A DNA stretch of 23,800 nucleotides from Bacteroides fragilis (GCA_023664485.1 JAMPFK010000033.1:1-23800), one strand, 5' to 3'. Numbered from the stretch's first letter, positions 15,512-23,704 are shown. Notes: a model not told the origin generated them from the letters alone. Translations and numbers: made by a program.

Positions 15512-15910
15512 ATGTTAAATGAAGAACGCGTAATTCTGATGACGAAGCTGGCATCGTACGAGGCGAATGACGGCAGGCGGAACGTAGCGATCGGCAGTTA
15601 CTTCCGCAGTGATTATATCGGATGGCAGGTATTGAAATCCATTATAAGTGCGACTATCGCATTTGTAGTGGTGTTTGCCATGTACATTTTTTATGATTTT
15701 GAAATCTTTATGATGGATATTTATAAAATGGATCTGTTGGAATTCGGTATGAACGTTCTGAAAACATATGCCTGGACGGTAGGAGGGTATGCGGTATTAT
15801 CCTATTTTATCTATTCCTATCGGTATGCGAAAGCGCGTAAAAGCCTGAGGCTATATTATACGAATTTGAGAAAATTATCCAGTATGTACAGTAATAACCA
15901 TACAGTATGA
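15512..15910 (+). CDS. Small membrane protein of unknown function, two membrane segments
   Basis: A 132 aa protein that I do not recognise. It has a charged N-terminal region (about 1-38), a membrane segment around 40-61 (VLKSIISATIAFVVVFAMYI), a short loop, a second segment around 81-101 (AWTVGGYAVLSYFIYSYRY), and a basic C-terminal helix (YAKARKSLRLYYTNLRKL). N- and C-termini would both be cytoplasmic by the positive-inside rule. ggggaatg is a moderate SD. It is 18 bp after yvyF and only 8 bp before the next membrane gene, so the two are likely one translation unit and possibly one complex. No catalytic motif is visible. Confidence 0.75.
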   Translation: MLNEERVILMTKLASYEANDGRRNVAIGSYFRSDYIGWQVLKSIISATIAFVVVFAMYIFYDFEIFMMDIYKMDLLEFGMNVLKTYAWTVGGYAVLSYFIYSYRYAKARKSLRLYYTNLRKLSSMYSNNHTV

Positions 15911-15918
15911 GAGGATGA

Positions 15919-16869
15919 ATGATGACAACTTTACTTGTTGCAAAACAGTATATTAAGCTGTTTTACAGTAAATTTGAAATTTATATTACGCCCTTTTTGA
16001 AATTCCTGATGGCGTTTATCGCCCTGCAGCTGATCAATTCCCGTCTGGGATATATGACGGCGATCGACAGGCTGCCGGTAACGCTGGTTGTGGCGCTGAT
16101 GTGCTCCTTTATGCCGGCGAATTTTACCGTGATCATGGCGGCGCTGTTCGTGTTGCTGCATCTGTATGCTTTTAGTCTGGAATGTACGATCGTTATAGGA
16201 GCCGCTTTTGTCCTCATGTTCCTGCTGTACTTCCGGTTTTCGCCAAAGGATACGGCGGTCGTTGTGCTGATGCCGGTTTGTTTTCTGTTAAAAATACCCT
16301 ATGTGATACCGATGTCCATGGGACTGATCGGAACGCCGGCATCCGCGGTTTCCGTCGCGTGCGGAGTCATCGCATATTACATGATCCATTTCGTGACCGA
16401 AAATGCGACGGTATTGAGCGGAATGGCGGAAGAGGAACTGGCAGCCAGATTTAAGATCGTCGTTGATGGTATTTTAAGTAACAAAGAGATGGTCGTAACG
16501 ATCGTGGCCTTTGCGGTCACGCTTATTTTAGTCTATCTGATCCGCAGGCTGAGCATCGATTATGCCTGGACGATCGCGATGGCGGCGGGCGCGTTTGTCA
16601 ATATTATGGTTATTTTGATCGGCGATCTGATGTTTGATACGAACGTATCCCTGTTTGGCGTCATTGTCGGGACAGTCCTTGCGTTCCTGTTTACGGCGGT
16701 ACTGCAGTTCTTTGTATTCCATGTGGATTACAGCCGGACAGAAAAAGTACAGTTTGAGGATGATGAATACTATTATTATGTGAAAGCGGTTCCGAAAGTG
16801 ACGCTTGCCAGACCGGAGAAAAAAGTAAAGCAGATTGCCGGGCAGAAAAGGAACAGGACGACGCATTAG
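15919..16869 (+). CDS. Polytopic membrane protein of unknown function upstream of cdaA
   Basis: A 316 aa protein with about eight or nine hydrophobic segments spread over residues 23-268, and a C-terminal cytoplasmic tail (about 270-316). The tail carries an acidic-to-tyrosine cluster (FEDDEYYYYVKAVPKV, about 279-294) followed by basic residues. The overall shape resembles permeases or small transporters, but I see no ATPase partner and no family motif. ATG 15919 is followed directly by ATG 15922, which is better spaced from GAGG (15911-15914). It lies 8 bp after the small membrane protein and 54 bp before cdaA. A link to c-di-AMP or cell-envelope control is inferred from position only. Confidence 0.75.
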   Translation: MMTTLLVAKQYIKLFYSKFEIYITPFLKFLMAFIALQLINSRLGYMTAIDRLPVTLVVALMCSFMPANFTVIMAALFVLLHLYAFSLECTIVIGAAFVLMFLLYFRFSPKDTAVVVLMPVCFLLKIPYVIPMSMGLIGTPASAVSVACGVIAYYMIHFVTENATVLSGMAEEELAARFKIVVDGILSNKEMVVTIVAFAVTLILVYLIRRLSIDYAWTIAMAAGAFVNIMVILIGDLMFDTNVSLFGVIVGTVLAFLFTAVLQFFVFHVDYSRTEKVQFEDDEYYYYVKAVPKVTLARPEKKVKQIAGQKRNRTTH

Positions 16870-16923
16870 ACGCCTGCCTGTTATGAAAGAAAATAATTTT
16901 GATGGAAATAAGGGAAAGTTATT

Positions 16924-17793
16924 ATGCAGCTGGTCAATGACTTAGTAGACAAATATTTATCTAAATTGCATATACCTTCGATTGTCTGGACCGATGTTGT
17001 GGAAATTTTTATTATTGCGTTCCTGCTGTACCATATCATGCTGTGGATCAAAAATACGCGTGCATGGGCGCTGTTAAAAGGGATTCTTGTAATCGGCGCT
17101 TTTGTTCTGATTGCGGTTGCATTCAATATGCATACGATTTTGTGGATCGTTACGAATCTGTTCAGCATTGCGGCGATCGCGATCGTCGTCGTACTGCAGC
17201 CGGAGCTGCGGAAGGCGCTTGAAGAACTGGGCCGGAAAAATCTGTTTTCTTCCATCCTGACCTTTGATTCTTCCAAATCGAATCAGGGGCGCTTATCGGA
17301 TCGTACGATCAATGAGATCGTAAAGGCTTCCGTAGAGATGGGAAAGGTGAAGACGGGAGCGCTGATCGTCATACAGAATGAGCAGCCCCTGAACGAATAT
17401 GAGAGAACCGGAATCGATGTGGACGGCATTGTTTCCAGCCAGCTTTTGATCAATATTTTCGAGCACAATACGCCTTTGCATGACGGAGCGGTCATTATCA
17501 GGGAAAACCGCGTTACCGCGGCGACCTGCTATCTGCCTTTATCCGACAATATGGCGCTCAGCAAAGAACTGGGTACGAGACATCGGGCGGGCGTCGGCAT
17601 ATCGGAGGCGACCGATTCCATGACGGTAATCGTTTCCGAGGAGACCGGTAAGATGAGCGTCGCATATCACGGAGAATTGTCCCGCGGACTGGATGCGGAA
17701 CGGCTGAGGGAGATGCTGCGGAGCATCCAGGATAAGGCGTCGGAGGAGAAAAAGCGGAAGCTGTGGAAAGGCAGGTCCAGAAATGAAGAATAA
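16924..17793 (+). CDS. cdaA: Membrane-bound diadenylate cyclase CdaA
   Basis: Makes cyclic di-AMP from two ATP. The 289 aa protein has three N-terminal membrane helices (about 24-42, 49-67, 71-91), then the DAC (DisA_N) domain. The catalytic motifs are present: LHDGAVI (DGA at 187-189) and GTRHRAGVG (RHR at 219-221). The C-terminal tail is highly basic (KKRKLWKGRSR). Length and layout match Bacillus CdaA (YbbP). AGGGAAAG (16911-16918) is the SD. The cdaR gene overlaps its end by 11 bases, so CdaA and its regulator are translationally coupled. c-di-AMP controls potassium and osmolyte balance and envelope homeostasis in Firmicutes. Confidence 0.96.
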   Translation: MQLVNDLVDKYLSKLHIPSIVWTDVVEIFIIAFLLYHIMLWIKNTRAWALLKGILVIGAFVLIAVAFNMHTILWIVTNLFSIAAIAIVVVLQPELRKALEELGRKNLFSSILTFDSSKSNQGRLSDRTINEIVKASVEMGKVKTGALIVIQNEQPLNEYERTGIDVDGIVSSQLLINIFEHNTPLHDGAVIIRENRVTAATCYLPLSDNMALSKELGTRHRAGVGISEATDSMTVIVSEETGKMSVAYHGELSRGLDAERLREMLRSIQDKASEEKKRKLWKGRSRNEE

Positions 17794-19063
17794 ATTGTTG
17801 CGTAATTGGGGACTGAAGCTCTGCTCTTTTCTGATTGCCGCGATTCTGTGGCTCATTGTAACCAATATCAACGATCCGGTCGGAACGTTCCGGGTTTATA
17901 ATGTGCCGGTCGATATTCAGAATGCCGATTTGATCACGAACAGCGGGCAGGTTTATGAAATACTGGATCATACGGACGTCATCGATGTCGTTACAATACA
18001 GGCGAAGCGCTCGATCATCGATTCTCTGAATGAAAGCAATATCATTGCGGTCGCCGATATGAATGAGCTGACCAATCTGAATACGATCGCAATCAGGCTT
18101 TCGACGAATAAATACAATGATAAGCTGGAAAGCATCCGGGGTAATATCGATAATGTCAAGCTGAATATCGAGGATGAAAAGACCAAGACGCTTCCGCTCA
18201 GGACCGTTACCATCGGAACGGTGAAAGAGGGCTATATGGTCGGTGATATTTCGACGGAGCAGAACCTGATCGAGATATCCGGGCCGGAATCGGTCGTTTC
18301 ACAGGTAAAAAGAGCGACGGTGACGGTAAATGTTTCCGGTTTTACCAATAATATCGGAACCGATTCGCCGATCCGGCTATATGATGAAAATGATCAGATC
18401 ATCGATGTGGACAGCATTGTAAAGAATATCAATAAGGTGCGGGTTACCGTTGAAATTCTCGAATTAAAGACGGTGGATATCAACTGGAAGTTTACGGGCA
18501 CGCCGGGCAGAGGCTATATTGCGACAGGGGAAATCAATGCGGGCAGGAACAGCGTGACGATCGCGGGGCGCTCCAAGACGATCGCCAATGTGAACGCGAT
18601 TGAAATTCCGGAATCCGTTCTGGATATTACAGGAGCTGTGGAAAGTCTGCAGACGCTCGTGGACATAACGGATTATCTGCCGGAAGGCGTGATACTGGCG
18701 GAAGAGAATTTCAGGGGAAAAGTAAATGTGACGGTCGTTGTGGAGCCGGTTGTTGAAAGGGCGGCCTCGATTGCCACGAACAGGATCCAGATCCTCAATG
18801 TTCCGGAAGGATTTGAAGTTGAAATCGATACGGAAGACGATGCGCATGATTTTACGCTCGTCGGTCTGGAAAGCGATCTGAACGAACTGGATCTTAGTAC
18901 GATTCAGGCATCGGTGGATATAACGGCCCTGATGGAGGCGGAAGGCATGACTTCCATGAGCGCCGGACATTATACGGCAGGCTTGATCTATAGCCTGGAC
19001 AACAGCGCTGTGACGGTGAGAGACACTTCCGGCGTAAGACTGATTATAACGGAGGCAGAGTAA
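17783..19063 (+). CDS. cdaR: CdaR, YbbR-domain regulator of CdaA
   Basis: A 426 aa membrane-anchored protein. One N-terminal helix (about 10-28, LKLCSFLIAAILWLIV) holds an extracytoplasmic region of repeated YbbR domains; repeats about 80-90 residues apart are seen as conserved blocks near VNINDPVGTFRVYNVPVDI-like strands. CdaR binds CdaA and changes its activity. The gene starts within the last codons of cdaA and its TAA overlaps the glmM ATG (TAATG at 19061-19065), a tight cdaA-cdaR-glmM unit. No good SD is visible, which fits coupling to cdaA. The length is within the family range for a multi-YbbR protein. Confidence 0.93.
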   Translation: MKNKLLRNWGLKLCSFLIAAILWLIVTNINDPVGTFRVYNVPVDIQNADLITNSGQVYEILDHTDVIDVVTIQAKRSIIDSLNESNIIAVADMNELTNLNTIAIRLSTNKYNDKLESIRGNIDNVKLNIEDEKTKTLPLRTVTIGTVKEGYMVGDISTEQNLIEISGPESVVSQVKRATVTVNVSGFTNNIGTDSPIRLYDENDQIIDVDSIVKNINKVRVTVEILELKTVDINWKFTGTPGRGYIATGEINAGRNSVTIAGRSKTIANVNAIEIPESVLDITGAVESLQTLVDITDYLPEGVILAEENFRGKVNVTVVVEPVVERAASIATNRIQILNVPEGFEVEIDTEDDAHDFTLVGLESDLNELDLSTIQASVDITALMEAEGMTSMSAGHYTAGLIYSLDNSAVTVRDTSGVRLIITEAE

Positions 19064-20412
19064 TGGGTAGATTATTTGGTACAGATGGTGTAAGGGGCGT
19101 TGCAAATGAAGAGCTGACGCCGCAGCTGGCAATGCAGCTTGGGCAGGCGGGAGCTTATGTGCTCTCGAAGGAAAATCAGCATAAACCGACGATCATGGTG
19201 GGCTGTGACACAAGAATTTCGGGCGATATGCTGGCCAATGCCCTGATGGCGGGCGCATGTTCCGTCGGTGCAAACGCGGTTTTTGTGGGCGTCGTTCCGA
19301 CGCCGGCAGTCGCTTATCTGACGAGAAAGTATAAGGTGGATGCAGGCGTTGTGATCTCTGCATCCCACAATCCGGTAGAATTCAACGGCATTAAGTTCTT
19401 CGACGGGAACGGCTATAAGCTTCCCGATTCTCTTGAGGACGAAATCGAGGCATTGATCCGAAACGGAATGCAGGGCATTAAATTCCCGATCGGCGCAGGA
19501 GTCGGCAAGATAAAATACCGTACCGATGCAAGGGAGGAATATATCAATCATGCGATTCAGTCGGTCAAGGTAGACTTATCGGGCCTGAAAATTGTCGTAG
19601 ACTGTGCGGAAGGCGCTGCATTTTATACCTCTGTCGAGGCATTGAAGGAGCTCGGCGGGGATATCGTTGCGATTCATACGAATCCGGACGGCACGAATAT
19701 CAACGCGAACTGCGGTTCGACCCATATGGAAGAACTGCAGGCAAGGGTCGTATATGAAAAAGCCAATATGGGCCTTGCTTTTGACGGAGACGCGGATCGT
19801 CTTCTGGCCGTGGATGAGAACGGTAAGATTGTAGACGGCGACCAGATCATGGCGATTGTCGGCAATCATATGAAGGGGCAGGGGAAGTTAAAGCTGGATA
19901 CGATCGTTGCGACCGTTATGAGCAACCTTGGATTTTTCCTGATGGGCGAAAAGAACGGCATTCATATAGAACAAACGAAGGTCGGAGACAGATATGTGCT
20001 GGAAAGAATGCGTGAGATGGGCGCGAGCCTGGGCGGCGAGCAGTCGGGACATATTATTTTCCTGGATGAGAATACGACGGGCGACGGGCTTCTGAGCGCG
20101 CTGCATCTGCTGAAGGTCATAGTGGAAACGCAGAAACCGCTGTCTGAGCTGGCAAAGATCATGGAGGTCATGCCGCAGGCGTTGTTAAATGCCAAAGTGC
20201 CGAACCATAAGAAAGAACATTATATGGATTATCCCGAAATCGCGGATGCGATCGCGGCGCTGAATGAAAAATTTGCGGGCGAAGGACGCGTCCTGATCCG
20301 TCCCTCCGGGACGGAACCGCTCGTGCGCGTCATGATCGAGGGCAAAGATCAGAAAATGATCGACGCAGAAGCGCGCAGACTGGCGGATCTGATACAGAAT
20401 ATTATGTTGTAA
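19063..20412 (+). CDS. glmM: Phosphoglucosamine mutase GlmM
   Basis: Converts glucosamine-6-phosphate to glucosamine-1-phosphate for UDP-GlcNAc and peptidoglycan synthesis. The 449 aa length is standard. It has the catalytic serine loop ISASHNPVEFNG (Ser101), the metal-binding loop DGDADR (241-246), the sugar-binding region GGEQSGH (about 324-330) and the phosphate loop RPSGTEPLVRV (413-423). It overlaps the cdaR stop by one base and has SD ggaggcag. GlmM is known to bind and inhibit CdaA in Firmicutes, so the operon joins cell-wall precursor supply to c-di-AMP production. The stop codon overlaps the putative -35 of the next gene. Confidence 0.97.
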   Translation: MGRLFGTDGVRGVANEELTPQLAMQLGQAGAYVLSKENQHKPTIMVGCDTRISGDMLANALMAGACSVGANAVFVGVVPTPAVAYLTRKYKVDAGVVISASHNPVEFNGIKFFDGNGYKLPDSLEDEIEALIRNGMQGIKFPIGAGVGKIKYRTDAREEYINHAIQSVKVDLSGLKIVVDCAEGAAFYTSVEALKELGGDIVAIHTNPDGTNINANCGSTHMEELQARVVYEKANMGLAFDGDADRLLAVDENGKIVDGDQIMAIVGNHMKGQGKLKLDTIVATVMSNLGFFLMGEKNGIHIEQTKVGDRYVLERMREMGASLGGEQSGHIIFLDENTTGDGLLSALHLLKVIVETQKPLSELAKIMEVMPQALLNAKVPNHKKEHYMDYPEIADAIAALNEKFAGEGRVLIRPSGTEPLVRVMIEGKDQKMIDAEARRLADLIQNIML

Positions 20413-20435
20413 TCATGTTCGGAAAATGGTATAGT
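20407..20435 (+). promoter_or_regulatory. Putative sigma-A promoter for ptsH at the glmM stop
   Basis: TTGTAA (20407-20412), 17 bases, TATAGT (20430-20435). The -35 includes the glmM stop codon. A start near 20442 gives an 85-base leader to ptsH. The spacing is ideal and the hexamers are moderate matches. Confidence 0.55.
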
Positions 20436-20527
20436 AGAGGGTAAAGAGAACGTATTTTAGACAATTGGGTAAAAGAAGTCTGTGAGATAGACGGAATGAT
20501 ATAAAATGAATTGGAGGGATTGAGGGT

Positions 20528-20791
20528 ATGGTAAGTCAAAAAGTAGTCATCAAGAACCCTACCGGGCTACACCTGAGACCAGCGGGCATCCTATGTAAGG
20601 AGGCAATGAAATTCAAGTCTTTGATTACATTTTCGTTTAAGGAAAATACAGCGAATGCCAAGAGTGTATTAAGTGTGTTGGGAGCATGTGTGAAGTGCGG
20701 TGACGAGGTCGAGTTCGTCTGCGACGGCGAAGATGAAGAGGAAGCGTTAAAATCTCTTATCAATGCCATAGAGAGTGGTCTCGGAGAATAA
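20528..20791 (+). CDS. ptsH: Phosphocarrier protein HPr
   Basis: The 87 aa phosphocarrier of the sugar phosphotransferase system. The active-site histidine is in GLHLRPAG (His15), and Ser46, the site of HPr kinase, is in AKSVLSV. Having His15 makes it HPr rather than Crh. GGAGGG (20513-20518) is the SD. It stands alone: no ptsI (Enzyme I) follows, and a terminator comes 12 bases after the stop, so it looks monocistronic. It has four cysteines (23, 54, 57, 65), including C54-V-K-C57, unusual against the near cysteine-free Bacillus and E. coli proteins. Confidence 0.96.
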   Translation: MVSQKVVIKNPTGLHLRPAGILCKEAMKFKSLITFSFKENTANAKSVLSVLGACVKCGDEVEFVCDGEDEEEALKSLINAIESGLGE

Positions 20792-20802
20792 TGCTTTCGT
20801 TT

Positions 20803-20828
20803 AAGCCCGTTGTATTGACGGGCTTTTC
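20803..20828 (+). terminator. Intrinsic terminator after ptsH
   Basis: aagcccgt (20803-20810) and acgggctt (20818-20825) form a perfect 8-bp stem with a 7-base loop, followed by ttcct. It lies 12 bases after the HPr stop and separates ptsH from leuA. Confidence 0.85.
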
Positions 20829-20837
20829 CTAACAGAA

Positions 20838-20870
20838 GGACAGTTCGCGGCGCGTGCTGTCCGTTGTTTT
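20838..20870 (+). promoter_or_regulatory. Second hairpin with U-rich tail in the leuA leader
   Basis: ggacag (20838-20843) pairs with ctgtcc (20857-20862); inside, cgc (20846-20848) pairs with gcg (20852-20854). The tail is gttgtttt (20863-20870). It could be a backup terminator for ptsH or an attenuator for leuA, which begins 38 bases later. The space is too short for a T-box, and no leucine-rich leader peptide is seen. Confidence 0.4.
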
Positions 20871-20907
20871 ATGTACAGGGAAATTTATAAGGGATGGAGG
20901 AGCGATT

Positions 20908-22587
20908 ATGTTAAATTATCAGAGATATCGGAAAAACCCGGTGGTGGATTACCCGGAGAGAGAATGGCCCAATAAAGAAATTACGAAAGCGCCGATTTGG
21001 TGCAGCGTTGACCTGCGCGACGGAAACCAGGCGCTTATCGATCCGATGATCGTGTCGGAAAAGGTCGAATTTTTTAATTATCTGATTAAGCTGGGCTTTA
21101 AAGAAATTGAAATCGGTTTTCCGGCGGCGAGCCAGATTGAATTTGATTTCCTGCGCCAGCTGGTAGACCGCAGAATGATACCGGACGACGTTGTAGTACA
21201 GGTGCTGACGCAATGCCGCGAAGAGCTGATCGACAGGACGTTCGAGTCGATCGAAGGATGCAGGCAGGCGATCGTCCATATCTATAATTCCACCTCCACG
21301 CTGCAAAGAGACGTGGTATTTAATATGAATAAAGAGCAGATCATCAATATCGCCGTAGAAGGCACGAAGATGGTGAAGGAACGGGCGAAGAATTTTCCGG
21401 GAAAAATCATTCTCGAATACTCGCCGGAAAGCTTTACCGGCACGGAACTGGATTTTGCGCTGGAAATCTGTACGGCGGTCCAGGAGACATGGGGAGCGAC
21501 CAAAGAGGAGCCGATCATCATTAATCTTCCGTCCACCGTGGAAATGAATACGCCGAACGTTTATGCGGATCAGATCGAATGGATGAATAAACATTTCAAG
21601 AACAGGGAAAGCATCATACTTAGCGTACATCCTCATAATGACAGGGGAACCGGCGTAGCCAGCGCGGAGCTTTCGCTTTTAGCCGGAGCGGAGCGCGTGG
21701 AAGGCACCCTGTTCGGAAACGGTGAGCGTACCGGAAACGTGGATATTTTGAATATTGCTTATAATATGTTCTCGCAGGGCCTGGATCCGGAGCTGAAGAT
21801 AGAGCATATTAATGAAAGCATCGAAATTTATGAAAGATGCTGTAAGATCCCGATTCATCCAAGGCATCCCTATGCCGGGAAAATGGTCTTTACCGCCTTT
21901 TCCGGATCTCATCAGGATGCGATCAACAAGGGCGTAAAAGCGATGAAGGAACGCGGCAGCCAGATATGGCAGGTACCTTATCTGCCCATCGACCCGGCGG
22001 ATATCGGCAAAGAGTACGAACCGATCGTGAGAATCAATTCTCAGTCCGGCAAAGGCGGCGTCGCGTTCATTATGGATACCTATTTCGGTTTCAAACTGCC
22101 TAAGGCGATGCACAAGGAATTTGCCAATGTCATTCAGGAAATTTCCGAAAAACAGGGAGAGGTCTCGCCGGAGCAGATCATGGACAGCTTCCGCAGAGAA
22201 TATCTGGATCAGAAAGAGCCGATCCATTTCCGCAGACTGCGCGTGGATGATTTGAGCGATCATACGAAAACGGAGTTCGATACGAGAGTGGCCGTAACTT
22301 ATACGGATCATGGCGTCGAGAAGGTATTCGAGGCGGTCGGCAACGGCCCCATCGATGCGGCTAAGCGGGGACTGCGGGAAGAACTCTCCGCAGATATCAA
22401 GATTCTGGATTACGAAGAACATGCGCTGCAGAGCGGTTCCAATTCTCAGGCGGCGGCGTATATCCATCTGCTGGATGTGAACAGCGGAAGGGTCACTTAT
22501 GGCGTTGGCGTGAGCTCCAACATTACGCGGGCTTCTATCAGAGCGATTTTCTCGGCGGTCAACAGGCTGGGAATCGGGGAGAAGTGA
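20908..22587 (+). CDS. leuA: 2-isopropylmalate synthase (long LeuA form)
   Basis: Catalyses the first step of leucine synthesis, condensing acetyl-CoA and 2-oxoisovalerate. The 559 aa protein has the HMGL/TIM-barrel motifs DLRDGNQ (35-41), SVHPHNDRG with metal ligands H241 and H243, and GNGERTGN (270-277). The C-terminal LeuA dimer/regulatory domain spans about 430-555 (ending TYGVGVSSNITRASIRAI), the site of leucine feedback in this family. Starting at LNYQRYRKNP it resembles the long actinobacterial-type enzyme (LeuA type 2) rather than the 510 aa Bacillus form. ATG 20908 follows GGAGGAG (20896-20902); a GTG at 20854 lies inside a hairpin and has no SD. No other leucine gene is in view. Confidence 0.95.
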   Translation: MLNYQRYRKNPVVDYPEREWPNKEITKAPIWCSVDLRDGNQALIDPMIVSEKVEFFNYLIKLGFKEIEIGFPAASQIEFDFLRQLVDRRMIPDDVVVQVLTQCREELIDRTFESIEGCRQAIVHIYNSTSTLQRDVVFNMNKEQIINIAVEGTKMVKERAKNFPGKIILEYSPESFTGTELDFALEICTAVQETWGATKEEPIIINLPSTVEMNTPNVYADQIEWMNKHFKNRESIILSVHPHNDRGTGVASAELSLLAGAERVEGTLFGNGERTGNVDILNIAYNMFSQGLDPELKIEHINESIEIYERCCKIPIHPRHPYAGKMVFTAFSGSHQDAINKGVKAMKERGSQIWQVPYLPIDPADIGKEYEPIVRINSQSGKGGVAFIMDTYFGFKLPKAMHKEFANVIQEISEKQGEVSPEQIMDSFRREYLDQKEPIHFRRLRVDDLSDHTKTEFDTRVAVTYTDHGVEKVFEAVGNGPIDAAKRGLREELSADIKILDYEEHALQSGSNSQAAAYIHLLDVNSGRVTYGVGVSSNITRASIRAIFSAVNRLGIGEK

Positions 22588-22623
22588 AACAGAATGATGC
22601 CGGAACAGAGAAAAAGAATACTG

Positions 22624-22671
22624 TGAAAAATAAATTTTCTGCAGGCTGAGCAAGAATGGAGGATTACTATG
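22624..22671 (+). repeat. Leader segment of the sirtuin gene sharing blocks with two other leaders
   Basis: tgaaaaataaatttt (22624-22638) and ggctgagca (22644-22652) also occur, in the same order, before the coiled-coil gene (7928-7942 and 7978-7986). There they are separated by about 35 bases including a hairpin. Also gaatggaggattactatg (22654-22671) is identical to 15071-15088 before yvyF. This suggests related leader sequences or a small dispersed element. Confidence 0.45.
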
Positions 22672-23388
22672 GGGCGTGAAACAGAGCAGTTGGATGAAAT
22701 CATTAAGAACAGCGATAACATCGTCTTTTTCGGCGGCGCCGGCGTTTCTACCGAAAGCGGCATCCCGGATTTCCGGAGCGTGGACGGACTGTACAACCAG
22801 AAATATGACTATCCGCCGGAAACAATACTGAGCCACACTTTTTACCGGAGGAATACGGCGGAATTCTACCGTTTTTACCGGGATAAGATGCTGTGTCTCG
22901 ATGCAAAGCCCAATGCGGCGCATTTAAAGCTCGCCCAGTGGGAAGAACAGGGAAAGCTAAAGGCGGTCGTCACCCAGAATATCGACGGCCTTCATCAGGC
23001 GGCGGGAAGCAGAGTCGTGCTGGAGCTGCATGGTTCCGTGCGCCGCAATTATTGTGAGAACTGCGGTAAATTCTATGATGCGGAATACATTCTGCATTCG
23101 GAAGGCGTGCCCTCCTGTACCTGCGGCGGCAGCATTAAACCGGATGTTGTCCTGTATGAAGAAGGGCTCGACCAGGAGACGCTGGAAGCCGCAGTCCGTT
23201 ATATCCGGGAGGCGGATGTTCTGATCATCGGAGGAACTTCGCTCGCTGTCTATCCTGCGGCGGGCCTCATCGATTACTATCGGGGGAATAAGCTTGTGCT
23301 GATCAACAAAACGCCGACACCCAGAGACAGGATGGCGGATCTGGTCGTGCAGGGAAGTATCGGGGAGATTTTCAGCAGTCTGTCGTAA
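22669..23388 (+). CDS. cobB: NAD-dependent protein deacetylase (sirtuin, CobB type)
   Basis: A 239 aa sirtuin that removes acyl groups from lysines using NAD+. It has the NAD-binding GAGVSTESGIPDFRS (23-37), TQNIDGLH (102-109), the catalytic histidine in LHGS (His121), and the zinc site C129/C132 with C150/C152 (CENC, CTC). The GGTSLAVYPAA segment (about 188-198) completes the Rossmann part. All key residues are present. GGAGGA (22658-22663) precedes the ATG by 5 bases. It lies 81 bp after leuA and 38 bp before the DUF951 gene. Bacterial sirtuins activate acetyl-CoA synthetase and similar enzymes; no target is coded nearby. Confidence 0.95.
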   Translation: MGRETEQLDEIIKNSDNIVFFGGAGVSTESGIPDFRSVDGLYNQKYDYPPETILSHTFYRRNTAEFYRFYRDKMLCLDAKPNAAHLKLAQWEEQGKLKAVVTQNIDGLHQAAGSRVVLELHGSVRRNYCENCGKFYDAEYILHSEGVPSCTCGGSIKPDVVLYEEGLDQETLEAAVRYIREADVLIIGGTSLAVYPAAGLIDYYRGNKLVLINKTPTPRDRMADLVVQGSIGEIFSSLS

Positions 23389-23426
23389 GGTTTTTTTGGC
23401 GAATAGAAAATAGCTGTGAGGTGGAA

Positions 23427-23609
23427 ATGGATATTCAGGCAGGCGATATTGTAAAATTGAAGAAGCAGCATCCCTGCGGCTCGAAAGAGTGGGAAGTGCT
23501 GCGCATCGGAGCGGATTTTCGCTTAAAATGCAAGGGCTGCGGGCATCAGATCATGATCGCCCGCAGGCTGGTGGAGAAAAACGTCAGGGGAGTGATCCGG
23601 GGGGATTGA
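23427..23609 (+). CDS. DUF951 small protein (YyzM-like)
   Basis: A 60 aa protein of the DUF951 family, conserved in Firmicutes and usually coded close to rpsF (yyzM in Bacillus). It has IVKLKKQHPCGSKEWEVLR and a zinc-finger-like C-x-G-C-GH (KCKGCGHQIMI) with a third cysteine in HPCG. Its small beta-fold and basic C-terminus suggest nucleic-acid binding, but the function is unknown. ATG 23427 is preferred, with SD gaggtgg (23418-23424) just before; GTG 23421 in the same frame would add two residues. Confidence 0.88.
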   Translation: MDIQAGDIVKLKKQHPCGSKEWEVLRIGADFRLKCKGCGHQIMIARRLVEKNVRGVIRGD

Positions 23610-23654
23610 AGGGCCGGGCTATAGCAAAATGATTGAAAAAATTTTTACAAAATA

Positions 23655-23704
23655 TTGAAAATTGCAAAATATTATGGTATCATAATAGTCCGTGATGTTA
23701 TAAT
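23655..23704 (+). promoter_or_regulatory. Promoter region of the rpsF operon
   Basis: TTGAAA (23655-23660), 17 bases, TATCAT (23678-23683) is a reasonable sigma-A pair. About 15 bases downstream is an extended -10, TGTTATAAT (23696-23704), without a good -35. Both lie in very AT-rich sequence. Two start points are possible; leaders to rpsF would be about 87 or 65 bases. Confidence 0.5.

Noticed and set aside
20854..20907. GTG start 18 codons upstream for leuA
   Set aside because: It lies inside the hairpin at 20838-20862, has no SD, and the added residues do not look like LeuA.
20792..20907. T-box leader for leuA
   Set aside because: The gap is only 116 bases, much of it taken by the ptsH terminator, and no T-box sequence is visible.
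21679..22923. Minus-strand open frame of 414 codons across leuA and the sirtuin
   Set aside because: Antisense shadow of two genes with complete catalytic motifs.
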